Assembly: GCF_014651875.1 (NCBI RefSeq)
Contig: NZ_BMXS01000012.1
Span: 82,999-146,998 of the forward strand
DNA from: Litchfieldella qijiaojingensis
Lineage (GTDB): Bacteria > Pseudomonadota > Gammaproteobacteria > Pseudomonadales > Halomonadaceae
DNA length: 64,000 nucleotides
Direction: 5' to 3'
Shown: positions 17,403-27,211 of the stretch, piece after piece
Layout: each line of letters opens with the position of its first letter
Numbering within the stretch: position 1 is the stretch's first letter
The notes under the pieces: model-generated
Told to the model about the DNA's origin: nothing
The model's input: the letters and a program-made list of their open reading frames with translations, nothing else
Databases searched by the model: none
Made by a program: the position numbers and the translations under genes

Positions 17403-20042
17403 TTACGTCGCCAACGCTTTCTCCACCACCTCATAGAGGTTGGGCGAGAGCTCTTCGGCGCGAATGCGCTCGAGTTCGTCCTTCATCAATGCCTGGCGCG
17501 CTTCGTCGAAACGCTGCCAGCGCGTCAGCGGAGTGATGATGCGAGCGGCAATCTCAGGGTTGATCCGGTTGAGCTCGATGACCACATCGGTCAGCAGCTT
17601 GTAGCCTTCGCCGTCGATACGGTGGAAGTTGACGCGATTCTGGCTGGCAAAAGTGCCAATCAAAGCACGTACCTTGTTGGGGTTCTTCAGCGAGAACGCC
17701 GGATGTTCCATAAGGAACTTCAGCCGCTCCAGCACATCGGGTTGCGGCCGGGAGACCTGAATGCTGAACCACTGGTCCATGACCAGCGAATCGTGGGCCC
17801 ACTTTTCGCCGAACGCCTTGAGCGCCGGGTCGGCAAGGTCGTCCCTCGAGCTGTGGGTGAGCAACGTCAGAGCGGTCCGCACATCGGTCATGTTGTGACC
17901 GTCCTCGAACTGCCGCTGGGTCAGGGCCATGGCTTCTTCATCCTCGATGCTCATCAGGTACGACAAGGCCACGTTCTTCAGGCTACGCGCGGCGATCTGT
18001 CCAGGCTCGGGCGCATAAGGCACGTCCACGCAGTGGTCACGATACACGGCCATGAACTCGTCGCGCAGGGCGACTGCCAGCGACTGCTTGACGAAGGTGC
18101 GCGCGGCATGGATGGCGTCGACATCGACCACCGGCTGCTGCTCGGCGATATAGGCCTCCGAAGGCAGAGTCAGCATTTCCGCCAACACGGCCTTGTCGTC
18201 GATATCCGCGGTCAGCAGGGTACGAAAGGCATCGACCACCCGTACGTCCATGACCTTTTCCACCCCGTTGCGATGTGCCGCGATCAGATCGTCCAGAGCG
18301 AGCATGGCCAAGCGCTGTCCGGCATCCCAGCGATTGAAACCATCCGAGTCATGCTGCAGCAGGAAAGCCAGATCCTCGCGCCCGTACGGGAAACGCATCT
18401 TGACCGGTGCCGAGAAACCGCGCAGCAACGAAGGCACCGGCGCCTCGGCAATGTCGGTGAACACGAAGTGCTGCTCCTCCTCGCGCAGGTGAATCACCGT
18501 ATCCTTGCCCAGTGAATCGCCCTCCAACGTCATTTCCAGGTCCTCGCCGGACTTGGTTCCCACGAGCCCCAACCGAATGGGAATATGCAGCGGCTGCTTC
18601 TCATGCTGGTCGGGTGTTGCCGGCGTGCGCTGGCGCAGGGTGAGATGGTACTCGCCCTTGGCATAGTCATAGTGGCCATTGGCGTCGATCTCCGGTGTTC
18701 CGGCCTGGGAATACCAGCGCATGAACTGCGACAGATCGAGCCCGGAGACTTCGCGCATGCAGCCAACGAAATCCTCGATGGTCACCGCCTGGCCATCGAA
18801 GCGCGAAAAGTAGAGATCCGTGCCCTTGCGAAAGGTCTCCCAGCCCAGCAGGTTGCGCAGCATGCGCACCACTTCCGCCCCTTTCTCGTAGATGGTCAGG
18901 GTATAGAAGTTGCTGATCTCGATATATTGATCGGGGCGTACGGGATGCGCCGTGGGGCCGTCATCCTCGGCGAACTGGGCGGTGCGGAAGAAGGAAACGT
19001 CCTCGATACGCTTGACCGGCGCCGAGTTGGTGTCGGCGGAGAAGCTCTGGTCGCGAAAGACGGTGAAGCCCTCCTTCAGCGAGAGCTGGAACCAGTCGCG
19101 GCAGGTCACCCGATTGCCCGACCAGTTGTGGAAGTATTCGTGGGCGACGATGCCCTCGACACGCTGGAAGGCAACATCGGTGGCGGTCAACGGGTGGGTC
19201 AGCACTGCCGCCGAGTTGAAGATGTTCAGCCCCTTGTTCTCCATCGCCCCCATATTGAAGTCGCTGACGGCGACGATCATGAACAGGTCCAGGTCGTACT
19301 CGCGACCGTAGGTTTCCTCATCCCACTTCATGGCACGCTTCAACGACGCCATGGCATGCTCGGTCTTGTCGAGGTTCTCCTCCTCGACCCAGATCTGCAG
19401 GGTGACCTCGCGTCCACTCATGGTGGTGAAGCGGTCCTCGACCTGCTTCAGATCGCCGGCCACCAGGGCGAACAGGTAGCAAGGCTTGGGGAAAGGGTCT
19501 TCCCAAGTGACGAAGTGCTTGCCATTCGGCAGTTCTCCGCGCTCGACCGGGTTGCCGTTGGAAAGCAGCACCGGCAGGCTCGACTTGTCGCCGATCACGG
19601 TGGTGGAGAATGTCGCCATCACATCCGGACGGTCCGGATAGTAGGTGATGCGACGGAATCCCTCGGCCTCGCACTGGGTACAGAACATGCCGTTCGACAA
19701 GTAAAGGCCTTCCAGCGCCGTATTGGCCGCGGGGTCGATCTCCACTTCAGTATCCAGCAGGAAACGTTGGGGCACGTCAGGCACGGTCAACGTCCCGGCA
19801 TCGAGTGCGTATTCTCCAGCTTCCAATTCCTGGCCATCGATAGCGATGCGCAGGAGCTTGAGGTGCTCACCGTTCAGCACCAGCGGCAGGGTATCTTCCT
19901 GGCGGTCGGGATGACGCTCGAGATGCAGGCGAGCGACGACACGGGTGGCCGAGGGAGACAGGTCGAACTTGAGCTCGGTGTGCGTGACCCGGTAAGCGGG
20001 AGGTTGATAATCGTGCAGATGAATCGGCTGCGGTGCTGACAT
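17403..20042 (-). CDS. pepN: Aminopeptidase N
   Basis: Broad-specificity cytoplasmic M1 zinc aminopeptidase. The 879-residue protein shows the substrate-binding motif GAMENKGLNIFN and the zinc site HEYFHNWSGNRVTCRDWFQLSLKEG (HExxH plus the third ligand glutamate). It also has the N-terminal pattern YQPPAYRVTHTELKFDLSP typical of gammaproteobacterial PepN. ATG at 20042 is used, with AGGAG 9 bases upstream; the TTG just before it is less likely. It is a single gene between a terminator and a 40-kb-scale run of unrelated genes. Confidence 0.97.
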   Translation of the reverse strand: MSAPQPIHLHDYQPPAYRVTHTELKFDLSPSATRVVARLHLERHPDRQEDTLPLVLNGEHLKLLRIAIDGQELEAGEYALDAGTLTVPDVPQRFLLDTEVEIDPAANTALEGLYLSNGMFCTQCEAEGFRRITYYPDRPDVMATFSTTVIGDKSSLPVLLSNGNPVERGELPNGKHFVTWEDPFPKPCYLFALVAGDLKQVEDRFTTMSGREVTLQIWVEEENLDKTEHAMASLKRAMKWDEETYGREYDLDLFMIVAVSDFNMGAMENKGLNIFNSAAVLTHPLTATDVAFQRVEGIVAHEYFHNWSGNRVTCRDWFQLSLKEGFTVFRDQSFSADTNSAPVKRIEDVSFFRTAQFAEDDGPTAHPVRPDQYIEISNFYTLTIYEKGAEVVRMLRNLLGWETFRKGTDLYFSRFDGQAVTIEDFVGCMREVSGLDLSQFMRWYSQAGTPEIDANGHYDYAKGEYHLTLRQRTPATPDQHEKQPLHIPIRLGLVGTKSGEDLEMTLEGDSLGKDTVIHLREEEQHFVFTDIAEAPVPSLLRGFSAPVKMRFPYGREDLAFLLQHDSDGFNRWDAGQRLAMLALDDLIAAHRNGVEKVMDVRVVDAFRTLLTADIDDKAVLAEMLTLPSEAYIAEQQPVVDVDAIHAARTFVKQSLAVALRDEFMAVYRDHCVDVPYAPEPGQIAARSLKNVALSYLMSIEDEEAMALTQRQFEDGHNMTDVRTALTLLTHSSRDDLADPALKAFGEKWAHDSLVMDQWFSIQVSRPQPDVLERLKFLMEHPAFSLKNPNKVRALIGTFASQNRVNFHRIDGEGYKLLTDVVIELNRINPEIAARIITPLTRWQRFDEARQALMKDELERIRAEELSPNLYEVVEKALAT

Positions 20043-20127
20043 CAAGGAACGCTCCTGTTCGGTAATCGCCGCTCATTGTACGGCGCCAGGGGCGACTGAC
20101 TCAAAGCCAGCGGCGGCCGTCGCAATG

Positions 20128-20529
20128 TCAGCGCTGACGAGGGCGGGTCAGCGTCACCAGCGATACGGCGGGGCGCGGTTCGGGACGAGTGACGATCCAT
20201 ATTCCAAAAAGACCCAAGGCCGCGATCAATGTCATCTTGAGCGCCCAGACACTCACGGTGAAGGCCACCAGCAGCATCGACACCACCAACATGGTGACAG
20301 CAATCCCCTTGGCATGACGTGGAATGGCACGTTCGCGTTCCCAAGCCACGATTGGCGGGCCGAAGCGAGGATGGCAGCGAATCCAGCCGGCAAAGCGCGG
20401 CGACCCCTTGGATGCCGCCCACACGGCCAGCAGCATGAAACAGGTAGTTGGCATCAAGGGCAGGAATACGCCGATCACGCCCAAGCCGAAACTCACCCCG
20501 GCCAACACCAGGTAGAGAGTGTTGCGCAT
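20128..20529 (-). CDS. YbaN-like DUF454 inner-membrane protein
   Basis: A 133-residue membrane protein starting MRNTLYLVLAGVSFGLGVIG. The family signature GVIGVFLPLMPTTCFMLLAVWAASKGSPRFAGWI follows, then two further hydrophobic stretches (about residues 75-115). Function is unknown. No strong ribosome site is visible, and ATG at 20541 (four codons earlier) is equally possible. It is divergent from the metal-uptake operon. Confidence 0.85.
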   Translation of the reverse strand: MRNTLYLVLAGVSFGLGVIGVFLPLMPTTCFMLLAVWAASKGSPRFAGWIRCHPRFGPPIVAWERERAIPRHAKGIAVTMLVVSMLLVAFTVSVWALKMTLIAALGLFGIWIVTRPEPRPAVSLVTLTRPRQR

Positions 20530-20689
20530 AGGGTGCAGCATATGACGCTTCGGCTGTAGTTGTTGTAGCACCTGGCATTCTCCCTGTGTCTGCCGGCCCA
20601 AAATCGAGGCAAGTGTCGTGTAAGCTTGTCTCACTGACGCGCCCAATGGAAATGCGAATGTGCTATCGACGAACTAGGCTCGTTTAATT

Positions 20690-20712
20690 AACACCTAGCA
20701 TGCTATGAGTGT
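20690..20712. promoter_or_regulatory. Candidate operator upstream of the metal-uptake operon
   Basis: The perfect 10-bp palindrome TAGCATGCTA (20696-20705) lies in the divergent region about 100 bases before the metal-binding protein gene. Its position fits a metalloregulator site, but no specific regulator can be assigned. Confidence 0.35.
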
Positions 20713-20802
20713 AGCGTAAGAAGAAAACCGAACTCTTGCCTGGCCGAGCTGGCATAGGCTTTGATCGAAGTTTGACAGGGAATATTGATACAGGAAGACC
20801 GC

Positions 20803-21773
20803 ATGCCGCTTCTCCGCTTCGCCAGGATCACGATACCGGCCCTGCTGGCTGTACTTTGGAACCAGGGTCATGCCCAATCTCCCCCGCTGCAAATCATCGC
20901 CACCACCGGCATGATCGCCGACACCCTGAGACAGGTCGGCGGCGAGCATGTCGCGGTGAAAGGCCTGATGGGGCCTGGCGTGGACCCCCACCTCTACCGC
21001 CAGACACGCAACGACATCTCGGCCATGACACAAGCCGATGCCGTATTCTGGAACGGCCTGGATCTCGAGGCCCAGCTCCACGAGTTTCTCGAACGCCTGG
21101 CGCAACGCAAGCCGGTATTCGCCGTGGGGGAAGCCGTCCCCGAGGAGCGGCGCCGGGCCGATGAGGAATATACCGATCGCTGGGATCCGCATATTTGGAT
21201 GGACCCCGGTCGCTGGCGCTATGTGGTCGAAGCATCGCGCGATGCCCTGATCGAACTGAACCCGGGGGCAAGCGATGCCTTTCGTGCCAACGCCGATGCT
21301 TTTCTCATCCAGCTCCAGGCGCTGGACGACTACGCTCGAGAAACGCTCGCCAGCGTGCCGGCATCGGCCCAAGTGCTGGTCACGGCGCATGACGCCTTCG
21401 GCTATCTCGGCGATGCCTACGGTTACGAGGTGGAGGGCATCCAAGGGTTCTCGACCGAAAGCGAAGCTGGCCTGGCACGTATCGAGCAATTGGTGGACTT
21501 GCTGGTGGAACGCCAGATCGGCGCCATCTTCGTCGAGTCCTCGGTTCCGGAGCGCAATATACGTGCCTTGGTGGAAGGCGCGGCGGCCCAGGGCTGGGCA
21601 GTGGAGATCGGCGGTGAACTCTACTCCGATGCCATGGGCGCGCCTGGTACCTACGAAGGGACCTACATCGGCATGATCGACCACAACGTCACTACCATTG
21701 CCCGCGCCCTCGGCGGCGACGTTCCGCCCGGCGGCATGAACGACGAGTTGAGCACCAGCCGCGAGGACAGCCA

Positions 21774-21777
<4 letters not shown>
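20803..21777 (+). CDS. Metal ABC transporter substrate-binding protein (TroA/MntC-type)
   Basis: Periplasmic cluster A-I binding protein for Mn2+ or Zn2+. A signal peptide is followed by a mature part beginning near [20 protein letters not shown]. The four presumed metal ligands are visible: His in DPHLYRQT, His in WDPHIWMDP, Glu in [10 protein letters not shown] and Asp in MIDHNVTT. The His/His/Glu/Asp set and the absence of a long His-rich loop favour manganese (or Mn/Fe) over ZnuA-type zinc, but this is inference. ATG 20803 has AGGAAG 7 bases upstream. It heads a four-gene operon. Confidence 0.93.
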
Positions 21778-22574
<797 letters not shown>

Positions 22575-22577
22575 ACC

Positions 22578-23789
22578 ATGGATGCCTGGTTGCGAGCCCT
22601 GACCTTTTCCACCGGCTACAACACCAGCCTGGTCACTCTGGGGGCCATGCTGCTCGGCGCAAGTGCCGGCATGATCGGCAGCTTCATTCTGCTACGCAAG
22701 CGCTCGCTGGTCAGCGATGCCATCAGTCATGCCACCCTGCCGGGCCTGACGGTCGCCTTCATCGTCATGGCGCTGCTGTTCGGCGACGGCCGCTGGCTAC
22801 CGGGGTTGATGATCGGGGCGGGGCTAAGCGCAGCCTTCGGGCTATGGGGGGTACAGCACATCAGCGAGCGTACCCGACTGGGCGAGGACTCGGCCATAGG
22901 TGCCATACTGTCGACCCTGTTCGGCCTGGGCGTGGTACTGATCACCGTCATCCAGGCCATGAATACCGGAGGGCAAGCCGGGCTGACCGGTTATCTGGTC
23001 GGTGCCACGGCTGGCATGCTGGCCGGCGAAGCCCAGCTTATCGCCGCATGTGCCCTGCTGCTGCTTATCGCCGTCTTCATGCTGCGCCGCGAGTTCCTGC
23101 TGGTCTGCTTCGATGCGGAATATGCCGCCACCAACGGCGTCCGCGCGCAACGCGTCGACATGTTGATGTTGCTGCTGTTGCTGGCCGTGACCGTCATCGG
23201 CCTCAAGGTGACTGGCCTGATCCTGGTCGTCGCCTTGACCATCATTCCCCCGGTCACCGGCCGTTTCTGGACTGACCGGCCACTGCGGATGGTAGCCATT
23301 GCCGCCATCTGCGGCGCCCTGGCCGGCTATCTCGGCGTCACCCTGTCGAGCGTGCGCACCGGGCTGCCCACGGGACCGTTGATCGTGCTCAGCGCCTTTT
23401 TCCTGTTCGTCTTGTCGCTATTGTTCTCTCCCCGACGCGGCATGGTCGCCATGCTGGCCGCCCACTATCGCTTCAAGACCAAGGTGCACTTGCGTCAGGG
23501 GCTGCTGGCCCTGGCACGCCAGGAAGCCATTTACGATGCGCTGACCCTGCGAGTACTGCGTCGCCACGGTTTCATCCGCCGCGATAACGTGCCCACCCCA
23601 CTGGGACTTGCCGCCGCCCGTGATGCCGAGCATGAGGAGCAACTGTGGTCGCTGTATCGCTCGCTGTATCCCGATGAAGCGGCACACCTGGACCACTTGG
23701 GACTCGAGCCGATCAGTGACTGTCTGCCCCCGGATACGGTGATGTCGCTCGAGTCGCGCATGCATCCGCCACTCAGGAGCGCGTTGTGA
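22578..23789 (+). CDS. Metal ABC permease fused to a C-terminal winged-helix-like domain
   Basis: Inner-membrane permease of the metal importer (ABC-3 family), with about eight or nine hydrophobic segments in residues 15-285. It contains the coupling segment RKRSLVSDAISHATLPGL and GLKVTGLILVVALTIIPP. At 403 residues it is about 110 longer than a plain permease. The extension (about 300-395; LARQEAIYDALTLRVLRRHGFI...TPLGLAAARDAEHEEQLWSLYRSLYP) resembles the N-terminal helix-turn-helix plus dimerisation region of DtxR/MntR regulators, as seen in TroC/MntC-type proteins. It could sense metal on the cytoplasmic side (inference). Confidence 0.93.
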   Translation: MDAWLRALTFSTGYNTSLVTLGAMLLGASAGMIGSFILLRKRSLVSDAISHATLPGLTVAFIVMALLFGDGRWLPGLMIGAGLSAAFGLWGVQHISERTRLGEDSAIGAILSTLFGLGVVLITVIQAMNTGGQAGLTGYLVGATAGMLAGEAQLIAACALLLLIAVFMLRREFLLVCFDAEYAATNGVRAQRVDMLMLLLLLAVTVIGLKVTGLILVVALTIIPPVTGRFWTDRPLRMVAIAAICGALAGYLGVTLSSVRTGLPTGPLIVLSAFFLFVLSLLFSPRRGMVAMLAAHYRFKTKVHLRQGLLALARQEAIYDALTLRVLRRHGFIRRDNVPTPLGLAAARDAEHEEQLWSLYRSLYPDEAAHLDHLGLEPISDCLPPDTVMSLESRMHPPLRSAL

Positions 23790-24718
23790 TGGCCGATTTC
23801 CTGATGCTCAGCTTGGTGCCGCTGGTAGTGGCCGTGATCATCAGCCTGACCTGCGCCCTGCTCGGCAACTTCCTGGTCCTGCGCCGCCAGAGCCTGATCG
23901 GCGATGCCATCAGTCACGTCGCCTTGCCCGGTATCGTGGCCAGCTTCCTGATCACCGGTACCCTGGCCGCCTCGGCGATGATGGTCGGCGCCGGTGTGGC
24001 TGCTCTGGTCACGGTGGCCATGATCGAGCTGATCAAGCACCTGGGGCGCGTCGAATCCAGTGCCGCCATGGGGGTCGCCTTTACCGCGATCTTCGCTCTC
24101 GGGGTGTTGATGCTGGAATGGAACGATGCCAGCGGCGTCCATCTCGATGTCGAGCACGCCCTGTACGGCAACCTCGAAAGCCTGATCTGGTTCGAGGGCC
24201 AGCACTGGTTGTCGCTGTTCGACCGCCAGGCACTGGCCGATCTACCACCTCAGTTGGCCCGGGTCACCTGGGTTGGCCTGTTGGTGCTGGCCTTTGTGAT
24301 CGTGGTCTGGCGGCCACTGGTGGTCGGCAGCTTCGATCCGGCCTTCGCCGCCAGCATTCAGGCACGGCCGATCCTCACCGATCTGTTGCTGGTGGTCATG
24401 GTTGCGATCACCGCCATCGCCGCCTTCGAGGCGGTGGGCTCGATCATCGTCATCGCCATGTTCATCTGCCCGGCCGCCGCCGCGCGGTTGATGACCAACC
24501 ACTTGGGCCACCAGATAGCCTGGAGCCAGGCGTTCGCGCTGATTTCCGCAGTACTCGGCTACGTGCTGGCCGGTTACGGCCCCGGATGGATAGGCGTCGA
24601 CGCCTCCCTGAGCGCGGCGGGCATGATCGCCAGCATCGCGGGTCTGATCCTGCTACTGGCCTGTGTGTTCGGACCACACCGTTGCCGAGAGAGCAGCCAG
24701 GCCGTCAGCGACGCCTGA
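23789..24718 (+). CDS. Metal ABC transporter permease (TroD-type)
   Basis: Second permease of the metal importer, so the transporter is probably a heterodimer in the membrane. In 309 residues it has about eight hydrophobic segments, with the coupling segment RRQSLIGDAISHVALPGIV and the conserved EAVGSIIVIAMFICPAAAARLMT. Translation may begin at ATG 23789 (TGATG overlap with the preceding stop) or at GTG 23786; AGGAG lies 6-9 bases upstream. It is the last gene of the operon. Confidence 0.94.
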   Translation: MADFLMLSLVPLVVAVIISLTCALLGNFLVLRRQSLIGDAISHVALPGIVASFLITGTLAASAMMVGAGVAALVTVAMIELIKHLGRVESSAAMGVAFTAIFALGVLMLEWNDASGVHLDVEHALYGNLESLIWFEGQHWLSLFDRQALADLPPQLARVTWVGLLVLAFVIVVWRPLVVGSFDPAFAASIQARPILTDLLLVVMVAITAIAAFEAVGSIIVIAMFICPAAAARLMTNHLGHQIAWSQAFALISAVLGYVLAGYGPGWIGVDASLSAAGMIASIAGLILLLACVFGPHRCRESSQAVSDA

Positions 24719-24854
24719 AACACACTGTCTCACTACCGTGACATATCGATCATTACCGATTGGGCAAGAGTCCATTCGCCGGCCATGGACTTCACTACAT
24801 CTCGGGAAGGCGTAAGCTGAAAGCATCAACTTGCCGATACGCCCGGAGATCAAG

Positions 24855-25652
24855 ATGCTGCAAGCACTGTTCATTTCTCACGGCTCGCCGAGCCTGGTAC
24901 TCAGTAACCATCCGGCCCGGGATTTCCTGGCCGAACTGGGCACGCAGCTACCCCGGCCACGGGGAGCCCTGGTGATCTCGGCGCACTTCGAGACACCGGA
25001 CCTGACGCTGGGCGCAGCAGCGCATCCCGAGACGCTGCATGACTTCTACGGCTTCCCCGATGCGCTGTATCGCATGCGCTATCCAGCTCCCGGGATGCCG
25101 GATACCGCCCGCGAACTGGCCCAGGCACTGCAGGCAAACGGGATCGACGCGGCGCTTGACCCGTCACGCCCCTTGGATCACGGCATCTGGTCCCCGCTGT
25201 CATTGCTCTGGCCGGATGCCGGCGTGCCACTGCTGCCGGTCAGCGTGCCCATGGCGCTCGATACCGATCGCCAACTGGAGATTGCCGGCTATCTGGGCGA
25301 ATTTGCCGAGCGCAACGATCTATGGCTGATTGGCTCCGGCGCCGCCACCCATAACCTGGGCGACCGCAAGACGGAATTCGCCGAGCCGGATACCTGGGCA
25401 CGGGAATTCCATGACTGGGCTCGAGACACCGCCGAAGCCGGCGACGTGCAGGCCCTGGCCGACTGGCAACGTCTAGCACCTCATGCCCGCCACGCTCACC
25501 CGACACCGGAGCACTTCCTGCCGCTGTTGATGAGTGTGGGCGCGCTGCGTGGACAAACGATGACCGCGCTGCACGAAAGCTTCAGTTTCGGCAACCTGAG
25601 CATGCTGGTACTGGCCAGTGCGGGGTTGGCTACCTCATTGTCCTCGGCTTGA
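24855..25652 (+). CDS. Class III extradiol dioxygenase (LigB/4,5-DOPA dioxygenase family)
   Basis: A 265-residue iron-dependent ring-cleaving dioxygenase of the YgiD/DODA group. It starts MLQALFISHGSPSLVLSNHP, with the metal-ligand His in ISHGSP. Other conserved parts are VISAHFETPDLTLG, HDFYGFPDALYRMRYPAPG, LDHGIWSPLSLLWP and IGSGAATHNLGD. E. coli YgiD acts on DOPA; the substrate here is unknown. ATG 24855 has GGAG 6 bases upstream and is preferred over an in-frame ATG 24 bases earlier. It is a single gene. Confidence 0.92.
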   Translation: MLQALFISHGSPSLVLSNHPARDFLAELGTQLPRPRGALVISAHFETPDLTLGAAAHPETLHDFYGFPDALYRMRYPAPGMPDTARELAQALQANGIDAALDPSRPLDHGIWSPLSLLWPDAGVPLLPVSVPMALDTDRQLEIAGYLGEFAERNDLWLIGSGAATHNLGDRKTEFAEPDTWAREFHDWARDTAEAGDVQALADWQRLAPHARHAHPTPEHFLPLLMSVGALRGQTMTALHESFSFGNLSMLVLASAGLATSLSSA

Positions 25653-25743
25653 GCACTGCGGCCCATATCGCAGCTCCCCGTTTTGACAGCCCTTCGACAC
25701 CACCTAGACTTCAAGGGGAAACAATAACTAGTTGGGGGTCAGT

Positions 25744-27189
25744 ATGTTGCATAACAGCATACGGACCAGACTCCTCCGCCTCCGTGGAACGAGCATCACG
25801 CTAGGTAGTGCACTCGCCTTGAGCGTGTTCCCCACGGTGGCGGTGTCGCAGGGAGAGCCACCCGAGCCTGAGTTCACAACCGAATACGGAGAAATGTCAT
25901 TCCCCTCGCAATTTCCTGACGGCACCTCCATCAGCCTCACTCAATGGAGTCACTTCGTGCCGCTCTACGATGAGTGGTTCCAGGAATATGCCCAGCGTTG
26001 GGGCGAAGCACATAACGTCGAAGTCTCCGTGAACATGATCAATCTTGCGGATCTGACATCGACACTTTCGGCGTCCATTGCCGCCGGAGAAGGCGCGACG
26101 ATATTCGAGATGAGTGCGCCTCCCACCGCCTTCATCGACGGCTTGCAATCCCTCGCGGATGTCAACGAGGCCGCGGCGGCGGCGTTCGGCGAACGAACCG
26201 GGACTTGTGAACGCTCCAGCTATCTGCCCGTCACCGACATGTGGTACGGCTTTTGCCATGGCTGGGTGCCGGATCCCGGCGACTATCGCCGCTCCCTGTG
26301 GGAGGATGCCGGATTCCCCGAGGGGCCACAGACCTATCAGGACCTCCTCGAAGGTGGCACCAAGATCTACCAGGATACGGGCATTGCCGTGGGGGTGGGC
26401 ATGTCACCGGAAATCGACTCCGAATTCTACGCTCGCGCCCTGATCTGGTCGCACGGTGGTTCGATACAGGACGAAAACGGTAATGTGACCTTCAATTCCC
26501 CTGAAGTGCTGGAAGCCGTGCGCTTCCAGAAAGAACTGTTCGAGAATGCCATGACGCCGGAGGTCTTCGCCTGGAATGCGGCTTCCAACAACCAGACGTT
26601 CATCGGCGGTCGAGCCTCCTATATCCAGAACTCGATTTCCTTCTATCGCAGTGCTCAGGAGTCGGCCCCGGAAATTGCCGCAGATGCCGGCTTCCGACCT
26701 GGACTCAAGGGGCCAGGCGGCGATGTGAAGATGCCCTCTCACGTGTGGTTCATTTACGTGATCCCCAATTACGTCACGGACCCCGACAAGCTGGCCGCGG
26801 CCAAGAAGTTCATGCTCGATCTCGAGAACAACTACGCCAATGCCTCCTATTACTCCAAGTTCTACAATTTCCCGGCCTTCCCCTCCCGGTCCGAGCAACT
26901 GTTCGCCGAGGGCGGTTGGCTGGACAACGACCCTTGGGACGCGCAACCGCCGGACAAGTTGAACCTGCTCAAGACCGCGGAGGAGTGGACGGCGTGGCTT
27001 GGCTACCCGGGTTATGCCAACCCGGCTATCAGCGAAGTATATGAATCCCACCTGCTGTCCAGCATGATGGCGGATGTCGTCCGCGGGCAGAAGACACCAG
27101 AAGAGGCAGTCGAGGATACCAACGCGGAAATCGAAGAGATCTTCGCCAAGTGGCGTGAACGCGGCATGGTCGGTGGAGGGGGTAACTGA
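25744..27189 (+). CDS. Carbohydrate-type ABC transporter substrate-binding protein
   Basis: Periplasmic solute-binding protein of extracellular family 1 (MalE/UgpB-like). A signal peptide is visible (about residues 1-35, RGTSITLGSALALSVFPTVAVSQG). In 481 residues it has typical parts such as LTQWSHFVPLYDEWFQEYAQRW, DLTSTLSASIAAGEGATIFEM and YQDLLEGGTKI. The solute is unknown; an oligosaccharide, glucoside or glycerol-phosphate derivative are all possible. A GGGGGT stretch precedes ATG 25744. It heads a four-gene operon with ATPase and two permeases. Confidence 0.92.
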   Translation: MLHNSIRTRLLRLRGTSITLGSALALSVFPTVAVSQGEPPEPEFTTEYGEMSFPSQFPDGTSISLTQWSHFVPLYDEWFQEYAQRWGEAHNVEVSVNMINLADLTSTLSASIAAGEGATIFEMSAPPTAFIDGLQSLADVNEAAAAAFGERTGTCERSSYLPVTDMWYGFCHGWVPDPGDYRRSLWEDAGFPEGPQTYQDLLEGGTKIYQDTGIAVGVGMSPEIDSEFYARALIWSHGGSIQDENGNVTFNSPEVLEAVRFQKELFENAMTPEVFAWNAASNNQTFIGGRASYIQNSISFYRSAQESAPEIAADAGFRPGLKGPGGDVKMPSHVWFIYVIPNYVTDPDKLAAAKKFMLDLENNYANASYYSKFYNFPAFPSRSEQLFAEGGWLDNDPWDAQPPDKLNLLKTAEEWTAWLGYPGYANPAISEVYESHLLSSMMADVVRGQKTPEEAVEDTNAEIEEIFAKWRERGMVGGGGN

Positions 27190-27211
27190 TACCACCTGAT
27201 GACAAACGCTT

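Noticed and set aside
18585..20039. 484-codon plus-strand open frame opposite pepN
   Set aside because: Shadow of pepN; the M1 peptidase motifs are on the other strand.
20695..21684. 329-codon minus-strand open frame opposite the metal-binding protein gene
   Set aside because: The plus strand encodes all four metal ligands and a signal peptide; the minus frame has no motif.
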